Shown piece after piece: positions 1-11,793 of a stretch of DNA of 64,000 nt; positions within the stretch are counted from its first letter, which is position 1; each line of letters opens with the position of its first letter. A program made the position numbers and the translations under genes. Source of the stretch: Takakia lepidozioides (lineage: Eukaryota > Streptophyta > Takakiopsida > Takakiales > Takakiaceae); assembly GCA_030704615.1 (NCBI GenBank), contig CM060731.1, positions 77,542,756 through 77,606,755 on the forward strand, in the 5' to 3' direction. The notes beneath the pieces were generated by a model. The model was not told the DNA's origin and searched no databases. It was given only the letters and a program-made list of their open reading frames with translations.

Positions 1-1618
1 ATGGTAATTCTCCAGAGAAGAACTAAATTTAGAGTTCGCAATTCCTAATTTGGGCTGTTGCTCTACCAAGAGCCTTAAATTTGTCAGCTACATGACTTTC
101 TTCAGATCTGGTTTGCAGTGATGATGACGAGCATATCAAAATAAAGGGTACAGATTTCACGGTTCACTTAAGCACAAACAAAGCGTCTGAGAACAGAAAC
201 GTGAGTTACAGGAATAGCCCAGAGAGGAGGGTGGGGAGTTGCACCATGTGTATGAGATTGGACTGCGGGTCGTATGAGATGTGCCCATTGCTCCGCAGGC
301 ACTTGCTGTAATATGTCTTCACTTCGCACCCGTTCCAATGCCATACTGCCTTCGCCCACTGTTTCTATGTTCCTCTTCTGAGTGGTTGCATCACCATTAC
401 TGGCAGTTGGAAAAGAAGAGCAGCCTGAGAGACAAAGAGTCTTACAGAGACAAGTAATTCAAACTCCCAGTTCGCAAAGGGAATGATTCGTTCCAGCCTC
501 GTGGACAACCCATACAAAACTCACTCTGTGGTGAAAAGCCATGTGGTCAAACATCTTGGGTCATACATGCAGTGAACAGGGACAATCCAGGAACTTACTT
601 GAGGGGCAATTTCAATGTTTACGCGTGAAGACACCACTTGATACTCCTTCATTGAACACTGGACGATTGCAATGTAAGTAATCAGTGTTGGCCCCACTCT
701 CCTCACAGAATTGCCTGGCTAATAAAGCTGCATGGGTACTCATTGCTCCAGCCCAGCATCACCACTAAGCGACGGTCCATTTACACTACTGACCAACAAC
801 CGTTCATGAGAACAGCACCTATTAAGTGTGATACATAGTACATCGATTCATTCCCCAACACCCAGAGGGATGGCTCGTTGTGACATGTCTCTAACAGGTT
901 GGTATACCTACTTCTTAGAAGGTGGGTGTGCACAATCTGAAAATAATGTATTACCAACGAAAGAAAGCGGAAACACACCTTCACACATTACTTCGAACTC
1001 TCCAAGCATCATCTCAAATCCTACTCTCTTCTGAGATTTTTTGTCTAATTGGCACCTCTCTTAGAGCTTGAATTTGAAACATGTGATATTGTGGATGAGT
1101 TTTGCCTCCGATTGTTCCAGTAAACGTACACATGAAGTGAGAACAAGATCATTGTGAGGAAAAGAAATGAAGTTTAATGCCCAGCAAGATAGGTAGCCAG
1201 TGGTGAGATAGACAGCAAACCATCCACTCATGGCAAGTATGTGGCTCCATCATGGATATTAAGTTAAGAGATGATAACTGCCCTTAAAAAGGTTTTGTTG
1301 GTGATGGAAGACTCAGAGAGATCCCACAATTGGGGACTAATCTCTGGTGTCTAGTTTATGCTGGCTTGCCAGTAATATTATGGTACCCAATTGATAGCTT
1401 TGGGAAGCACCAAAACACATTAGCATCATACAGAACCTTCTTTGGTACCATCATCTAGCCATCCAAGATGGGCTTGATACCTTTGGAACAACATACAATC
1501 CTTACTTTGACATAAAAATGCTTTCCGAAGATATTCCTCTGGTGGTGGAGGTTGAAATTGGGAACTGAGAATGTCTTGACATGATTAAGTCTAGCATTTA
1601 GAGCAAAGTCTGGTACTT
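1..1618. other. No recognised gene; 3' flank of the phosphoesterase gene
   Basis: Only short, unsupported ORFs on both strands. The part next to 1619 should hold the 3' UTR of the minus-strand phosphoesterase gene, but I see no convincing polyadenylation signal that fixes its end. No repeat or RNA gene recognised. Confidence 0.5.
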
Positions 1619-4600
1619 CTAGCTGTCGTGCCCAGCAGGTTTTCTCCTGATTGCAGAAGTCTGGATAAGAGAGAATACTAATAACACTGGCACAGCCCAG
1701 GCGTAGGCAGGGGATGCCACCAAAGCACTTGATCCATAGGCTCCCAACAGCGTGGAGCATAACTGCAACCAACCCCCATCATTAATCTCACTGTCAGCAT
1801 GTCCTTGAGCAAGCATGCAAGTTGGTCACTTTCGCACAAAAATACATGCGGATCAAGCAGTGTGTGGATGACAAGGTTAGGGAATGTGACCATGCAGTCA
1901 GGATAACTGAGGGCATTTTTTTAGGAGTCCAGGCGCACTTCTGAACTCCTGCCCAGTCATGGTTGTTAAATCTGAAAGGGACAGTTACATAATCAATTGC
2001 CAAAGCTAACAAGGAAAGCTTACCCGCCAGTGAATCCATGCAACTGACAAGCACCCTACAAAGAGGGCTTTTCGAACCAGCCGGTTGCACAGGCTGCAAT
2101 AGTCCGTGTCCTCTTCCTTAGCAAGTAGCAATGTCTCAAGCTCTCCTTCTGGCTGAGCCATAGCCTCTTCCTTAGGCGATGGCTGTGGCACTTCACCATT
2201 TGTCTCATCAGAACTGGATTCACCACTACCATTACCAGCTTCAGTTTGAACAGCAGTTTTCTTTGGATTCTTCCAGATGGACTTACACTTTCTCTGTGAC
2301 CCGCATTTACCCACAGTTGCAACATGAAACTCGCATGCAGCTCGCTCAGCTGAGAGAGCAGACAGCATTAAAACCAATGGAAAGAGCACTGCATACACAA
2401 ATGGCAGAACAATGCCCATAATGTCCGGCACACCTAAACCGGACTGCTGATGTACAGTGGAGGTATTGGAAGGACGAACGGTCCAACCATGGAGCGACAT
2501 GTAGCCTTTTGGGTAGTCATCCGCAAGTACTCGCCCGGAGAACCAGGGGAAGAGAATCAGATATGTAACGTACGCCACCAAAGCCACCCATAGATGTGTG
2601 TTGCGTGAGCCCTCTAAAACAGCCCAAAAAGGAACCTTGACAACTTTGACAATATTGCTGTCTGAGGAAGGGGTGAAGACAGACATAACCCACTCCTCGT
2701 AAAGACCCCTTCTTTCAAGATAGAGATGGAAAATCTTCGGGATGACTAGCAATGCTAAGATAAAAAAGAGCATTCCCCAAAGTAGAATGGGATAGAAATT
2801 CTCCCATTGAAAGCCCATGACAAGGTATCCCAGCCACGTTATCCTGAAAGCACCCAGTTTCCCTTTCACAGAAAAGGGACGCAATTCACTCTCCGCAACA
2901 CTTTCAGTAGAGTTCTTCACTTGAATTTGAAGCCAGTAACGTGTTGCTGAATCATCCACAAACTTTTCACTCTCCCAAGGAGCATTGTAGTAGTGTGCTC
3001 CACCTTGAACTCTTCTGTGTCCACCCTTAACAAGCTTCATCTCTATCTCATCAATGAGGACCAAGGATCTAGATGTGAAGTCAAAAATTCTAGCCATAAC
3101 AGAGATGGGGGGTGTCTCAGCAAATACAAGAGCTCGGATTGAATCCACATCCGATTCTCCTGCTAGCACATCACTGGAGGCCCGAAGCATGGTTAGGGAG
3201 TCAAGAGGGTAGGTTGGCAGTATGATTGTAGGCATCACAAACTCCTCAGAGTTGTCATCCTTGTGGATAAGCTCAATGTCAACAAAAGAGGTGTATCCAT
3301 TATCAACTGCCAGTACACGCATCATGCGGCTAACACGCCAGTCTCCCGTCTCCCACTCCCAAAACTCTCCCATTTTCTTTGAATCCTGCGAGGCACGCCT
3401 GCAGACAAGTTACTCATCAGTACAATTTGGGTGGAAACAGATATAGGAAAGGGAAGCAACATTTATCTCCCACAGATAGCTCTGGTATACAGAGCCTTTT
3501 GGGAAAGCTCACAATTTTTGGTAACCTCAAGAGGGATGGAAAATCACCAGGCATTTAGCTTCATGACCAACTTGGCAAGCTTCACGTTGGAGGACTCTTG
3601 AGGGACTGATGGAGATTACCAGGAAGGTACGCCTTCAGGCCTGGAAGGGGTGCTTCCTAATCAAAACCTTTATGGACTATTTTGAAGGGATTCCGGAGAG
3701 ATTCTACCATTCATCACACAAAACAGAATGAAGGACCCCCTGCAGATACTGTAATGCGATCATTCCTCTGAGTGTGAGGGCTACCTGCTATAGGTGAAGG
3801 ATCTGTGTCCAAAGGTAACAAGGAAATTTGTGATATTGAGGCCTGTCCTTGCACTTGTTGAAAAGCATGAATACTGCTTAGGTGATTTTTTTTCTTTGCT
3901 CAAGAGGGCACATACTTGTGATGCTTGTAGAGATGCCGTCCAAATTTGGTGTGCAAGTGCCCACAGAGATACGCTGCAATTTCATGCTTAGCAAAAATCT
4001 CCTCTGGACGTTTCCCTGTGGATGTCGAAGCAGTGAATGACATGGGAAAGTGACCGAATACAATTTTTGTCACGGGTTCTGAAGTGCCACGGTCCCATTG
4101 GCTGAGCTCTGTGTCCAGCTCTAATAAGCTGCTATCAGTGGGATGCCCAAACAGGTTGGAGGGTCCCCTCAACCCCACACTCATGGAGTCATCCACTCCT
4201 ACAAACAAGTGCTTTCGACCACCATGCGCCTACAAGAACATCAAAGAGGAACAATCAGCTTTCTATTCAACACATTGGACTCTAACTTGAAAACTTCATA
4301 ACATCCAACCATGCTCAAGTGTGTAGTCTAAAGTACTATGGAACTCAAATTACAAGATTCCCCATCTCTAATACCAATACAACACTACAACGTGACCCAG
4401 CCATGGCTATGCTATAGCCGATTTACTGACCATTTTATAGGTTCATAAAGATTACAGTTACAACTTGACACTTCCTTACAACGATCCCAACACTCTTTGG
4501 TTGCACTATGCTGTAACCACCACTACTCACTTGGTATCTCTTGCTACTGCCCTTTCCACCAATACCAGAATAAGGAGGAAACTAACCATGCCTTGCTTAT

Positions 4601-6510
4601 GGTAGCATTGACCATGCCCCTACTTCCAGTCTCTACTGGAATGAGGATACTCCAAATCGAACACACTCATCTATACCTTTCCATGAATGCTTCAATGAGA
4701 TAACACTCCATCTTGCACTTTCATACACATTGTGTGGCAGAGGAGGTTTCATGGCAGATTTCTCACCAAAACCGTCACACTTTGAACAAGGCTGCTGCGG
4801 TTCAAGCGAGCACTGATACTGTACTGTGAAAAATAGTCAAGGGGGCTAATCAGAGGAACCCCATACTTGTCATGGTTGCCCCTCATGTCAAAAAAGGCAT
4901 GTAGAGGAATCCCACTGTCATCCACCACCTTCTGCAAGGTATCTCGATATTCAATCCACTCTGCCTCATCCTGCCGTGTTGCTGTCTTCTCCTTGTTCTT
5001 TGCATCTGCTCCCATTTCCGACAAACACCTGTCAGTATAATTGCTACCAATTCCTTACTTCTAGAGCTGTTATGTCTTACCAATCAACAGTACACTATCT
5101 CATGTATGACTTCGATGTCCATTTGAAAGCCTCAAGTTGGGCACCCAGAGTTTACATTTATGTCTGCACCTCCACAAGTATCAACAACGGCACCGAGAGC
5201 CACCACAACAGACTGTTTTTTTAAGCAAAAAGGATCTGTATGGCAAAGAAGCAGAATCAGGCTGGATGGAGCAGGTGCATGTGAAATTCCTTCTAAACCT
5301 TCTAGGGCTCAGTATGGCCACAGTGTTCTAACCACTTGCCTATCTGTGCAGGTGTGGCACAGACCAAGCCCCTCACCTTTATATCGAACTGAAGGGCTTG
5401 TGACATAAAAATTTATCTTTTGGGTGAGGATTAAAAATCTTTAATTTCAATTTTGCTTCGAGTAAAGTTTTTCAGCAACATTCACCATGCAACTGCATGA
5501 ATTCAATTAATAGGATGTGGAGTGTCTGTGCCCTCCGTGCAGAAATTTAATTAGGTGAGGCATCAACAGCTACCAGGCTCACATATTTCCTGTAGAGCCC
5601 ACCCCTGAAGCTCACCCCAGTCCCCACATGTGGAAATTGCGCTTTTATGCGATCACCCTCTTCCAGGAGCCAAAGCTTCAAAAGATGCTAACAGGCAGGC
5701 TCCCAACAGGAAGATGTGGCCCTACAATGGATAACTCAATATTCCTCAGGAAAAACCTGTGCAGGCATTTCAGTATTTCAGACCAATACTTGAGTACTTC
5801 ATATTCTTGATAGCCCCTCTATAGCATGAATGATTTTATAGTGTCACAGAAAATTTCGTCAAAACAGAGAAGGAATCCCAGCTACATTGCTCCACACTTT
5901 TGTAACTAAGGGCACCCACGAGTGGCAATACCAACTGTGTAGGTCAAAATACAGCCCTTCCTTTCCTTGTAATGGCACTATAATCGGAACTGGGAAGATC
6001 TGAATTCTACCAACAGACTGCGTGCATCTTGCTCAAGCCTGGAATTCAGTATGCTTGGATGTTTCTTACCCGACTATGCCACAGAAGTACCTTTAACAGT
6101 TTCCCTGTTTCAAATGGAAAGTACTTAGTTTATGAGCTCCACTTGAAGATAACCTAGTCTTTCTTTCATTTCTTGAGGACCAAATTCGCAGTAGGTGGAA
6201 ATGGAAAGGTGAAGAGAAGAAACCCACCAGTGAGATCGCCTGTGACTAACACCAACGATGGCTTAATCAATGCAAGGGTGTGACCCAACGATTTTCTCAA
6301 GGACTTTCCACGCTCTGGGTAATACGCACTAATATGCAAGTCAGACACTTGCACCACCCATACCACCCCTGGAGGCCCGCTCTCCGAGCTCACCAACTCC
6401 CTCCACCCCCTCCCTGAATTGGGTTTCGTGATTGACATGACATGACTTGGACATAGACACACCCAGATTCCCAGAATGATTAACAAAACTTGGATCCTTG
6501 ATGACTCCAT
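1619..6510 (-). CDS. Metallophosphoesterase with C-terminal membrane region (At3g03305/TMEM62-like)
   Basis: Five coding exons, in order 6510-6228, 5005-4767, 4229-3916, 3398-2024 and 1762-1619. All junctions are GT-AG, phases agree, and the total of 2355 nt gives 784 residues plus a TAG stop. Residues 1-25 are a hydrophobic signal peptide or anchor. The calcineurin-like domain shows its metal-binding motifs: SDLH (56-59), GDLTD (91-95), GNHD (137-140), GHFP (233-236) and GHLH (264-267). Exon 4 holds the FWEWETGDWR segment typical of the plant family, a beta-rich middle and hydrophobic membrane spans; the last exon adds a further hydrophobic stretch. Arabidopsis At3g03305 has the same order and is somewhat shorter. 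Likely a membrane-anchored hydrolase of the secretory pathway; the substrate is unknown for the family. The start is the first Met of exon 1, just before the signal peptide. No disabling change seen, so probably functional. Confidence 0.93.
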
Positions 6511-7257
6511 CGAACGCTCGGTTTCCCCCTCTCTCGCTCCTTCTCTGTCTGCCCCCGCCTCCCCTCTAATTCAATCTTAATTTCTGATATGGGATGAGAG
6601 AGAACAGATCACCCCCCTAATGAATACCTCTAGCTACCATAAACACTCCGTCTTCTCTTTCCCTCCACAAGGTCATTGACGCTTGGTGGAACTGCAGGCT
6701 GACTGGTCACAGTGGGTCAGAGAACCCAAAACGGATTCTGTGACCCATGAGCGCCTGTCATTACGGTGATCATCGCACACCCACAACACCTCTCTCGTTT
6801 AAGGATCAATTCGGGACGACCCCGCGGAATACTAAAAGGGCCTAGTCTGTAGGAATGAAAACAGTTCAACATCCGTAGAGTCTATTCCAAGTCTTGCTAG
6901 GAAAGGCACTCGAATATGTTCAGGCATCCATAAGTTTCTAGTGAAGTTTCCGAATGCTGTAATGTTGGGGCCGGAGAGGATGGCTGGTAACATGCAGTTG
7001 TCTTAAAGAAACCCGCCACAAGACATCCATGCGCTTGTCAGAATGGCAAAGCCAGCGTCTGATATTCCCTAGGCAGCAATCGACTTTGTGAGGGTGCAGA
7101 TTACACAGGACATTAGTGAATGGCCAGAAGCCCAACGTCCTTATGTGAAGACGCCATAGACTGGTTGTTCATTTTCTTTCGACTCTTAGAAACTGGCACA
7201 GTAGTGAAGGAGTGCTGTTGTTGGTTGATTCAGACCGCACTTAGAGATGTGAAGGCT
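6511..7257. other. 5' flank of the phosphoesterase gene; no other gene
   Basis: The first ~90 bases next to the start codon are purine-rich on the minus strand (pyrimidine-rich as printed), as in many plant 5' UTRs and core promoters. No TATA box can be assigned with confidence. The rest up to the LTR at 7258 holds nothing I recognise. Confidence 0.4.
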
Positions 7258-7722
7258 TGTTTTGAGCAGGAGGAATATGCAGCGTTCCTCACCGTTAGCG
7301 CTCTAGAAAAGAAGGGGTATAGTTCAAAAGAGCATGCAATGCAGAAATTGAGGCACACAAACACGCAGAGGACGGCACATAGGATTCTCACGCCTGTTCA
7401 TCCACTGGCAGAACCCCGAAGACACACAGATGCACACCTTTCATACACGATTTCACCAAACGACCCTTGACCCCAGATCGGGCTAACTTTAAACGGGAGA
7501 TCAGAGGTTAAGCCCCAGGCCACGTGCCTGCTTGCAACAAGACAGCCGGATTTAGACTAAGATCACACCGTTGGGCAGTCAACGGTACAGATGCAGCCGC
7601 TCTAGCCTAGGTTACCAGTATTGCAGCGTATGTATAACGGTTATACATAAAGACAGGGATGGTCATTGTCAGGTTTGAATGAAAACCACCATTATGAGGC
7701 AAGGAGAGAATGTTACATCACA
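7258..7722 (-). repeat. Left LTR (3' LTR of the minus-strand element), 465 bp
   Basis: Nearly identical to 14847-15313, differing by a few substitutions and small indels. Ends are TGTTTTGAGC and CATCACA as printed, so on the minus strand it also starts TG and ends CA. This copy alone is flanked by an 11-bp direct repeat, ATGTGAAGGCT, at 7247-7257 and 7724-7734, which is long for an LTR retrotransposon target duplication. Confidence 0.8.
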
Positions 7723-7734
7723 TATGTGAAGGCT

Positions 7735-7756
7735 ACCCCCCCCCCCCCCCTTTTTT
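7735..7756. other. Poly-C/poly-T tract (purine tract on the minus strand)
   Basis: A run of C followed by T reads as AAAAAAGGGG... on the minus strand, upstream of the left LTR. It could be the remnant polypurine tract that primes plus-strand synthesis. It lies about 12 bases from the LTR instead of touching it, the gap being one copy of the 11-bp flanking repeat. It could also be a slippage-prone homopolymer. Confidence 0.4.
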
Positions 7757-7969
7757 AATCTGAGCTCCGCGAGGTAAGCTAATACTAAGATTGACATACC
7801 CCTAAGTGGAGCCTCCTCCATTGCTGGATTAAAAACCTTGATGGGGAAAAACCCGGCACCTGCAAATTGGGCCTAGGGACAAAATCTACCAAGAAGGAAA
7901 ACCGTGCAAAGAGTACAAGTGCGGCACCATCTAATGCTATACTGCAATAAGCCATGACTAGGCGAAAGA

Positions 7970-9300
7970 TCAGGAAGGACCAGCTTGAGAAGCCAAAGGC
8001 GTGAGTACCACCGAACGTCCCTCCACATTAATGCATGTGAGATCAAACACCAAAGTCGAGTGGATCAAATCAGTAAGGTGAACTGGTTCATCATGTGATT
8101 TTGTATTAGCGCCTTGACGAAGAATCAGAGCACGCTGACCACGCAGCAGCTTGTAGAGCAGATACGGGCCGTCGATCTTCAACTTGGATTTGCACACATG
8201 CATGTCATGTTGAAGTCTCAAACACACGGTCTGTCCCTCGTAGAAGTGATCGGTGTACTTGACCCTCTTGTTGAAATTGCGAGCTTGTGCTGCTTGTGCA
8301 ACCATAATGTTAGCCTTGGCATCATTGACTGAAACAACATGACGAGCATGCAAATTCCAAAAACGTATCAAGGTCTACTGGGTCAGCTACAGTAGAAATC
8401 AAAGGAGATGAATGCAAAGGAGAGACACACTTGCGACCGTAAAGAAGTTCAAAGGGAGTTTTCCTCGTGCTAGCATGGACAGCAGTACGATAAGCAAAAA
8501 CTATAGGAGGTAGAAAGATATCCCATTCCCGAGTTAGAGCCCCATTCCTTTCCAACATCCTGCAGATGGTCTGGTTGAAGCGCTCCGTCAAACCGTTGGT
8601 TTGAGGGTGGTATGGAGCTGTCGTTCGATGCTTCACCCCAAAATTGAAACAGATGACAGTCATCAGCTAATTGCAGAATTCCTTGCCCTGATTAGATAAG
8701 CCAAGTCTATGCCTACACGAGCAAAGACATGAGTGACAGGCAAGGGCTGCAATTCATAGACAACTCCAACTTGAGGAAGAGGTACATTAGCACGACATGC
8801 CTCACACTTCGAGACAAAATCAGTCACATCATGTTGCATGTCTTTCCAATAGTAAACTTCCTGAGTGCGAGCTATGGTTTTCTTAATGCCAAGGTGTCTG
8901 GTATACAAAGAAGAATGAAACCGCTCCAATAAAGAGGTCAGTTGGCTCCGTGGTGGCACCTCCAAATAGCAAACAATTCTTTCCCTGGTACACGCTTTGA
9001 ACAACATGTTGTTCATACAACAATGCGTGCTGATGTGATATAACACATGCTTCTTCAGGTTATCAGGAAGTGTTGTCGGCGTGCGTCCGGTAAGACACCA
9101 CTGAGTAGCGCTGCGTGCAGTGAATCATCCATGGCAGGTCTGCACATAAGTATGGTCCAATGGGTTTAGCAGGGGTGGACTATATCCATGTCAAAGGCCT
9201 GCAAATACATAGCCCACCGAGCAAGTCTCCCATATAATTCTCGAGGTTTAACTATAGCTTTTAACGGTAGATGATCAGTTTCAACCAGTATCCTGTCAAC
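7970..9300 (-). pseudogene. Gypsy pol 3' part: RNase H end, integrase, C-terminal tail
   Basis: Read on the minus strand. 9300-9175 encodes the end of a retroelement RNase H (ETDHLPLKA, then RLARWAMYLQ). 9046-8663 encodes the integrase zinc-binding module (HLGIKKT, CEACR). 8663-8322 encodes the end of the integrase core around YHPQTNGLTERFNQ with the catalytic Glu, and 8371-7970 the C-terminal region that ends pol. The part of the core carrying the first two catalytic Asp residues is missing or scrambled around 8663-8760, and the ORFs are in different frames. Non-functional remnant of the minus-strand element. Confidence 0.85.
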
Positions 9301-9725
9301 AACGTTTTGTCTCGAACTTGGGAGTACAACTGTACTACGCGGGTGGGTTTTTGGCTTAGCACGCCGCGGGCTTGGGAGTGTGGCGATTGCGGACTACACG
9401 ATTGACAAGCACGAGGTGCTCAAGGTGTTGACTCCCCATGTCTGGCACATCGTCACGCCGAGCACTGCATCTGCCTGAAGGTACCCCCACGTTGGTTGAT
9501 TCACGTTCTGCATGTCTGCCACGTGGTTACGATCAGGCAGAGACCGTGGAGCTTCACGGGGTATGGACACCATTTTAGAGATTGGAACTGGGCCTGCCGG
9601 TGATGATTCGGGGCTGGTCAGAGAAGGTTTTTCTAACATGAGCCTGTGTAGTCCTAGTCATGGAGTGACTCATGTTGTGGCTTTTGATGACTCTCTATCT
9701 TGTCATGAAACATTAGGATCGAAGG

Positions 9726-11241
9726 ATGTTGTTGATTCGCCTCTTCCATGCACTAATTTGTATTCAACAGCCTTTCGTGATGGTGTTACTGGGGATGTTG
9801 GTAATTCAAGACCGCCCACCTGGCCCCACTGGCTCTACATGGCAGCCAGACCCTATGTTTGATAGAAGAAAGGGGGAGGGAACGGCTGCTCAATTTGGAA
9901 TGTATTCACAGTGTGGTGTCCCAAGGTACACCACCCACTACCCAACTCTTGTGTTTGATTTTGGACAGTCCAGTTCTAGAGGGCCAGTGAGTCGTCAAGT
10001 TAGCTTAGAATGTGGAGCTGAGGCTAGGAGTAGCTGGTCCACACAGCCAACGGCAGAGCCTCTTCCCCGTCCCATGGGAGAGATGGCCCGGCCAGGCAAC
10101 CTATCCATGCAGCCTTCCTCCCCAACTATGGGAGAGGCGAGTCTGCCTGTCAGTCAGTCACAACAGCTTATTGCTCGTCCAGAATCTGAGTCGGTTCCTG
10201 CTAAGGTGAGAAGGCCCGAGGACCAGTATTATGATCAGTGTAATCAGTTTTTGAAGCAAGAGAACTGTTGTGTTGGTCATGGTCCTTTGCATAGTGGCCA
10301 CCATGGGCATAATCACCAAGTCCCATGGAGCCCTAAACCCACTATGCACCCGTACCCTGAATATTCTATGGGAGATAAATTTGAACAATACTTGCGTATG
10401 TTTCAGATAACTGCTGAGATGAATGGTGTTCCTGCACAATTTCGTGTGGGTGTGTTTCGAATGAGTATGAAGGGACAGGCTAGAGATTTATTGCATGTTG
10501 TTGTTAACGATGAGCCTAACTTGACCTAGGACATGTTAATTCGTAAAGCTAGAATGTTGTTTAAACCAGCTGAGAGGCCCCTCGACTGATTTGCCAAATT
10601 ATCTACACGGGTTTATAAGGAAGGTGAACCAATTTGGCAATATTACATGGATCTTAAAGAGGCAGCAGCAGAAAACTTTGAAGATGTGGTGCAGAGAGAT
10701 AATATGTTCAAGACCTACTTTTTGATGGGTTTGCCTGTTGAGATCCAGGCATGGGCTCAACGTCGCACATTTAAGAACAATGATGTTATGGTAGAGGAGG
10801 TTAGATTGAGGTTGTTAGATTTGGCTAACAACAAAGTAAGGCAACAACATGTTAGATTTCAGGCTCCCGTCATGAGTCATGAATTTGATCATGTGTCTGC
10901 TACAGTTGCTCCCTATCTCCCGCCTGCTATGAAGGCCAGGGCAAATGAATTATCACTGCAGCAATTGGCCAACACGGTGGAAGATCTCAGTAGCTCTATT
11001 GCTACAGTTTGCTGCTTTCAAGGTGAGTGATCAGAGGAAAGAGTGGCAGCCCAAAAAAAATGAACAAGGGGGTGGTGCCAACATGGGTCGCACTCAGACA
11101 GGTGACAGGTATGATAGTCAACGTGTTGCATGCTACATTTGTGGCTCACATGAACACTACACTAGGTTCTGCCCTGAGAAGGATGATGTGGCTGATTGGA
11201 TTAGGGCCAAGAAGGCCGCTGGTCCTGGTCCTTTAAACTAA
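9726..11241 (+). pseudogene. Gypsy gag with CCHC zinc knuckle (nested element)
   Basis: Two gag-core blocks (up to 10529, and 10647-11030) are separated by in-frame stops TAG at 10527 and TGA near 10588. The retrotransposon gag signature is FEQYLRMFQITAEMNGVP followed later by YFLMGLPVEIQAWAQ. A frame change near 11020 leads to a nucleocapsid knuckle CYICGSHEHYTRFC (C-x2-C-x4-H-x4-C) at about 11131-11172. In an active element this protein forms the particle and binds RNA; here it is broken in several places. Confidence 0.8.
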
Positions 11242-11402
11242 CCCGATCTCTTGGACAGGGGGCAAGGGATCAAAAATTGACTCACCTTGCTACTCAGGTT
11301 ACGTTGCGTGCTGTCTTATCCACCAACTTTAAGGCCCTGCACTGCGAATTTAACAAGAAACATAAAATCCAAAAGATCAGTCCCCTAATGACTTAGTGTC
11401 AT

Positions 11403-11705
11403 GTGCATGCATTGAGTTTCCTTTGTGTTGTAGACACGGGCTGCACCATGTCTGCAATACCCCTGCAAGTAGTTAGAGTTCTCGGTCTTAAGCTTATTCC
11501 TGCTACCGGACTTAAAGTCCTTATTGCTGACGGGTCTAGATATGAACCTTTGGGGATGGTTACTGTCCCCATAAGGGTTCACAGAAAAGAAGTTGTTGTT
11601 ACATGCATAGTCACTATTGGGGATCAGTTCCTGCTGGGTCTTGACTGGATGTCTGGAGCTAGAGCTACTATTAACTTGGGGGAATTACTCTGTGCATTTT
11701 TCTAA
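11403..11705 (+). pseudogene. Retropepsin-like protease (nested gypsy element)
   Basis: The 100-residue ORF contains the aspartic protease active site VDTGCTMSAIP near its start, a downstream GLDWM motif that closes the fold, and the usual length for a gypsy protease. The reading frame ends prematurely at 11705 before joining the RT region at 11794, so it is separated from pol by a frame change. Confidence 0.8.
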
Positions 11706-11793
11706 TGGGGAAGGGAATGAGGTGGTGGTGCCCTTGAAATCAGCTACTATGAGATCTGGATGCGCCACAGCCAATCTGTCTAGGGTATAAGCC

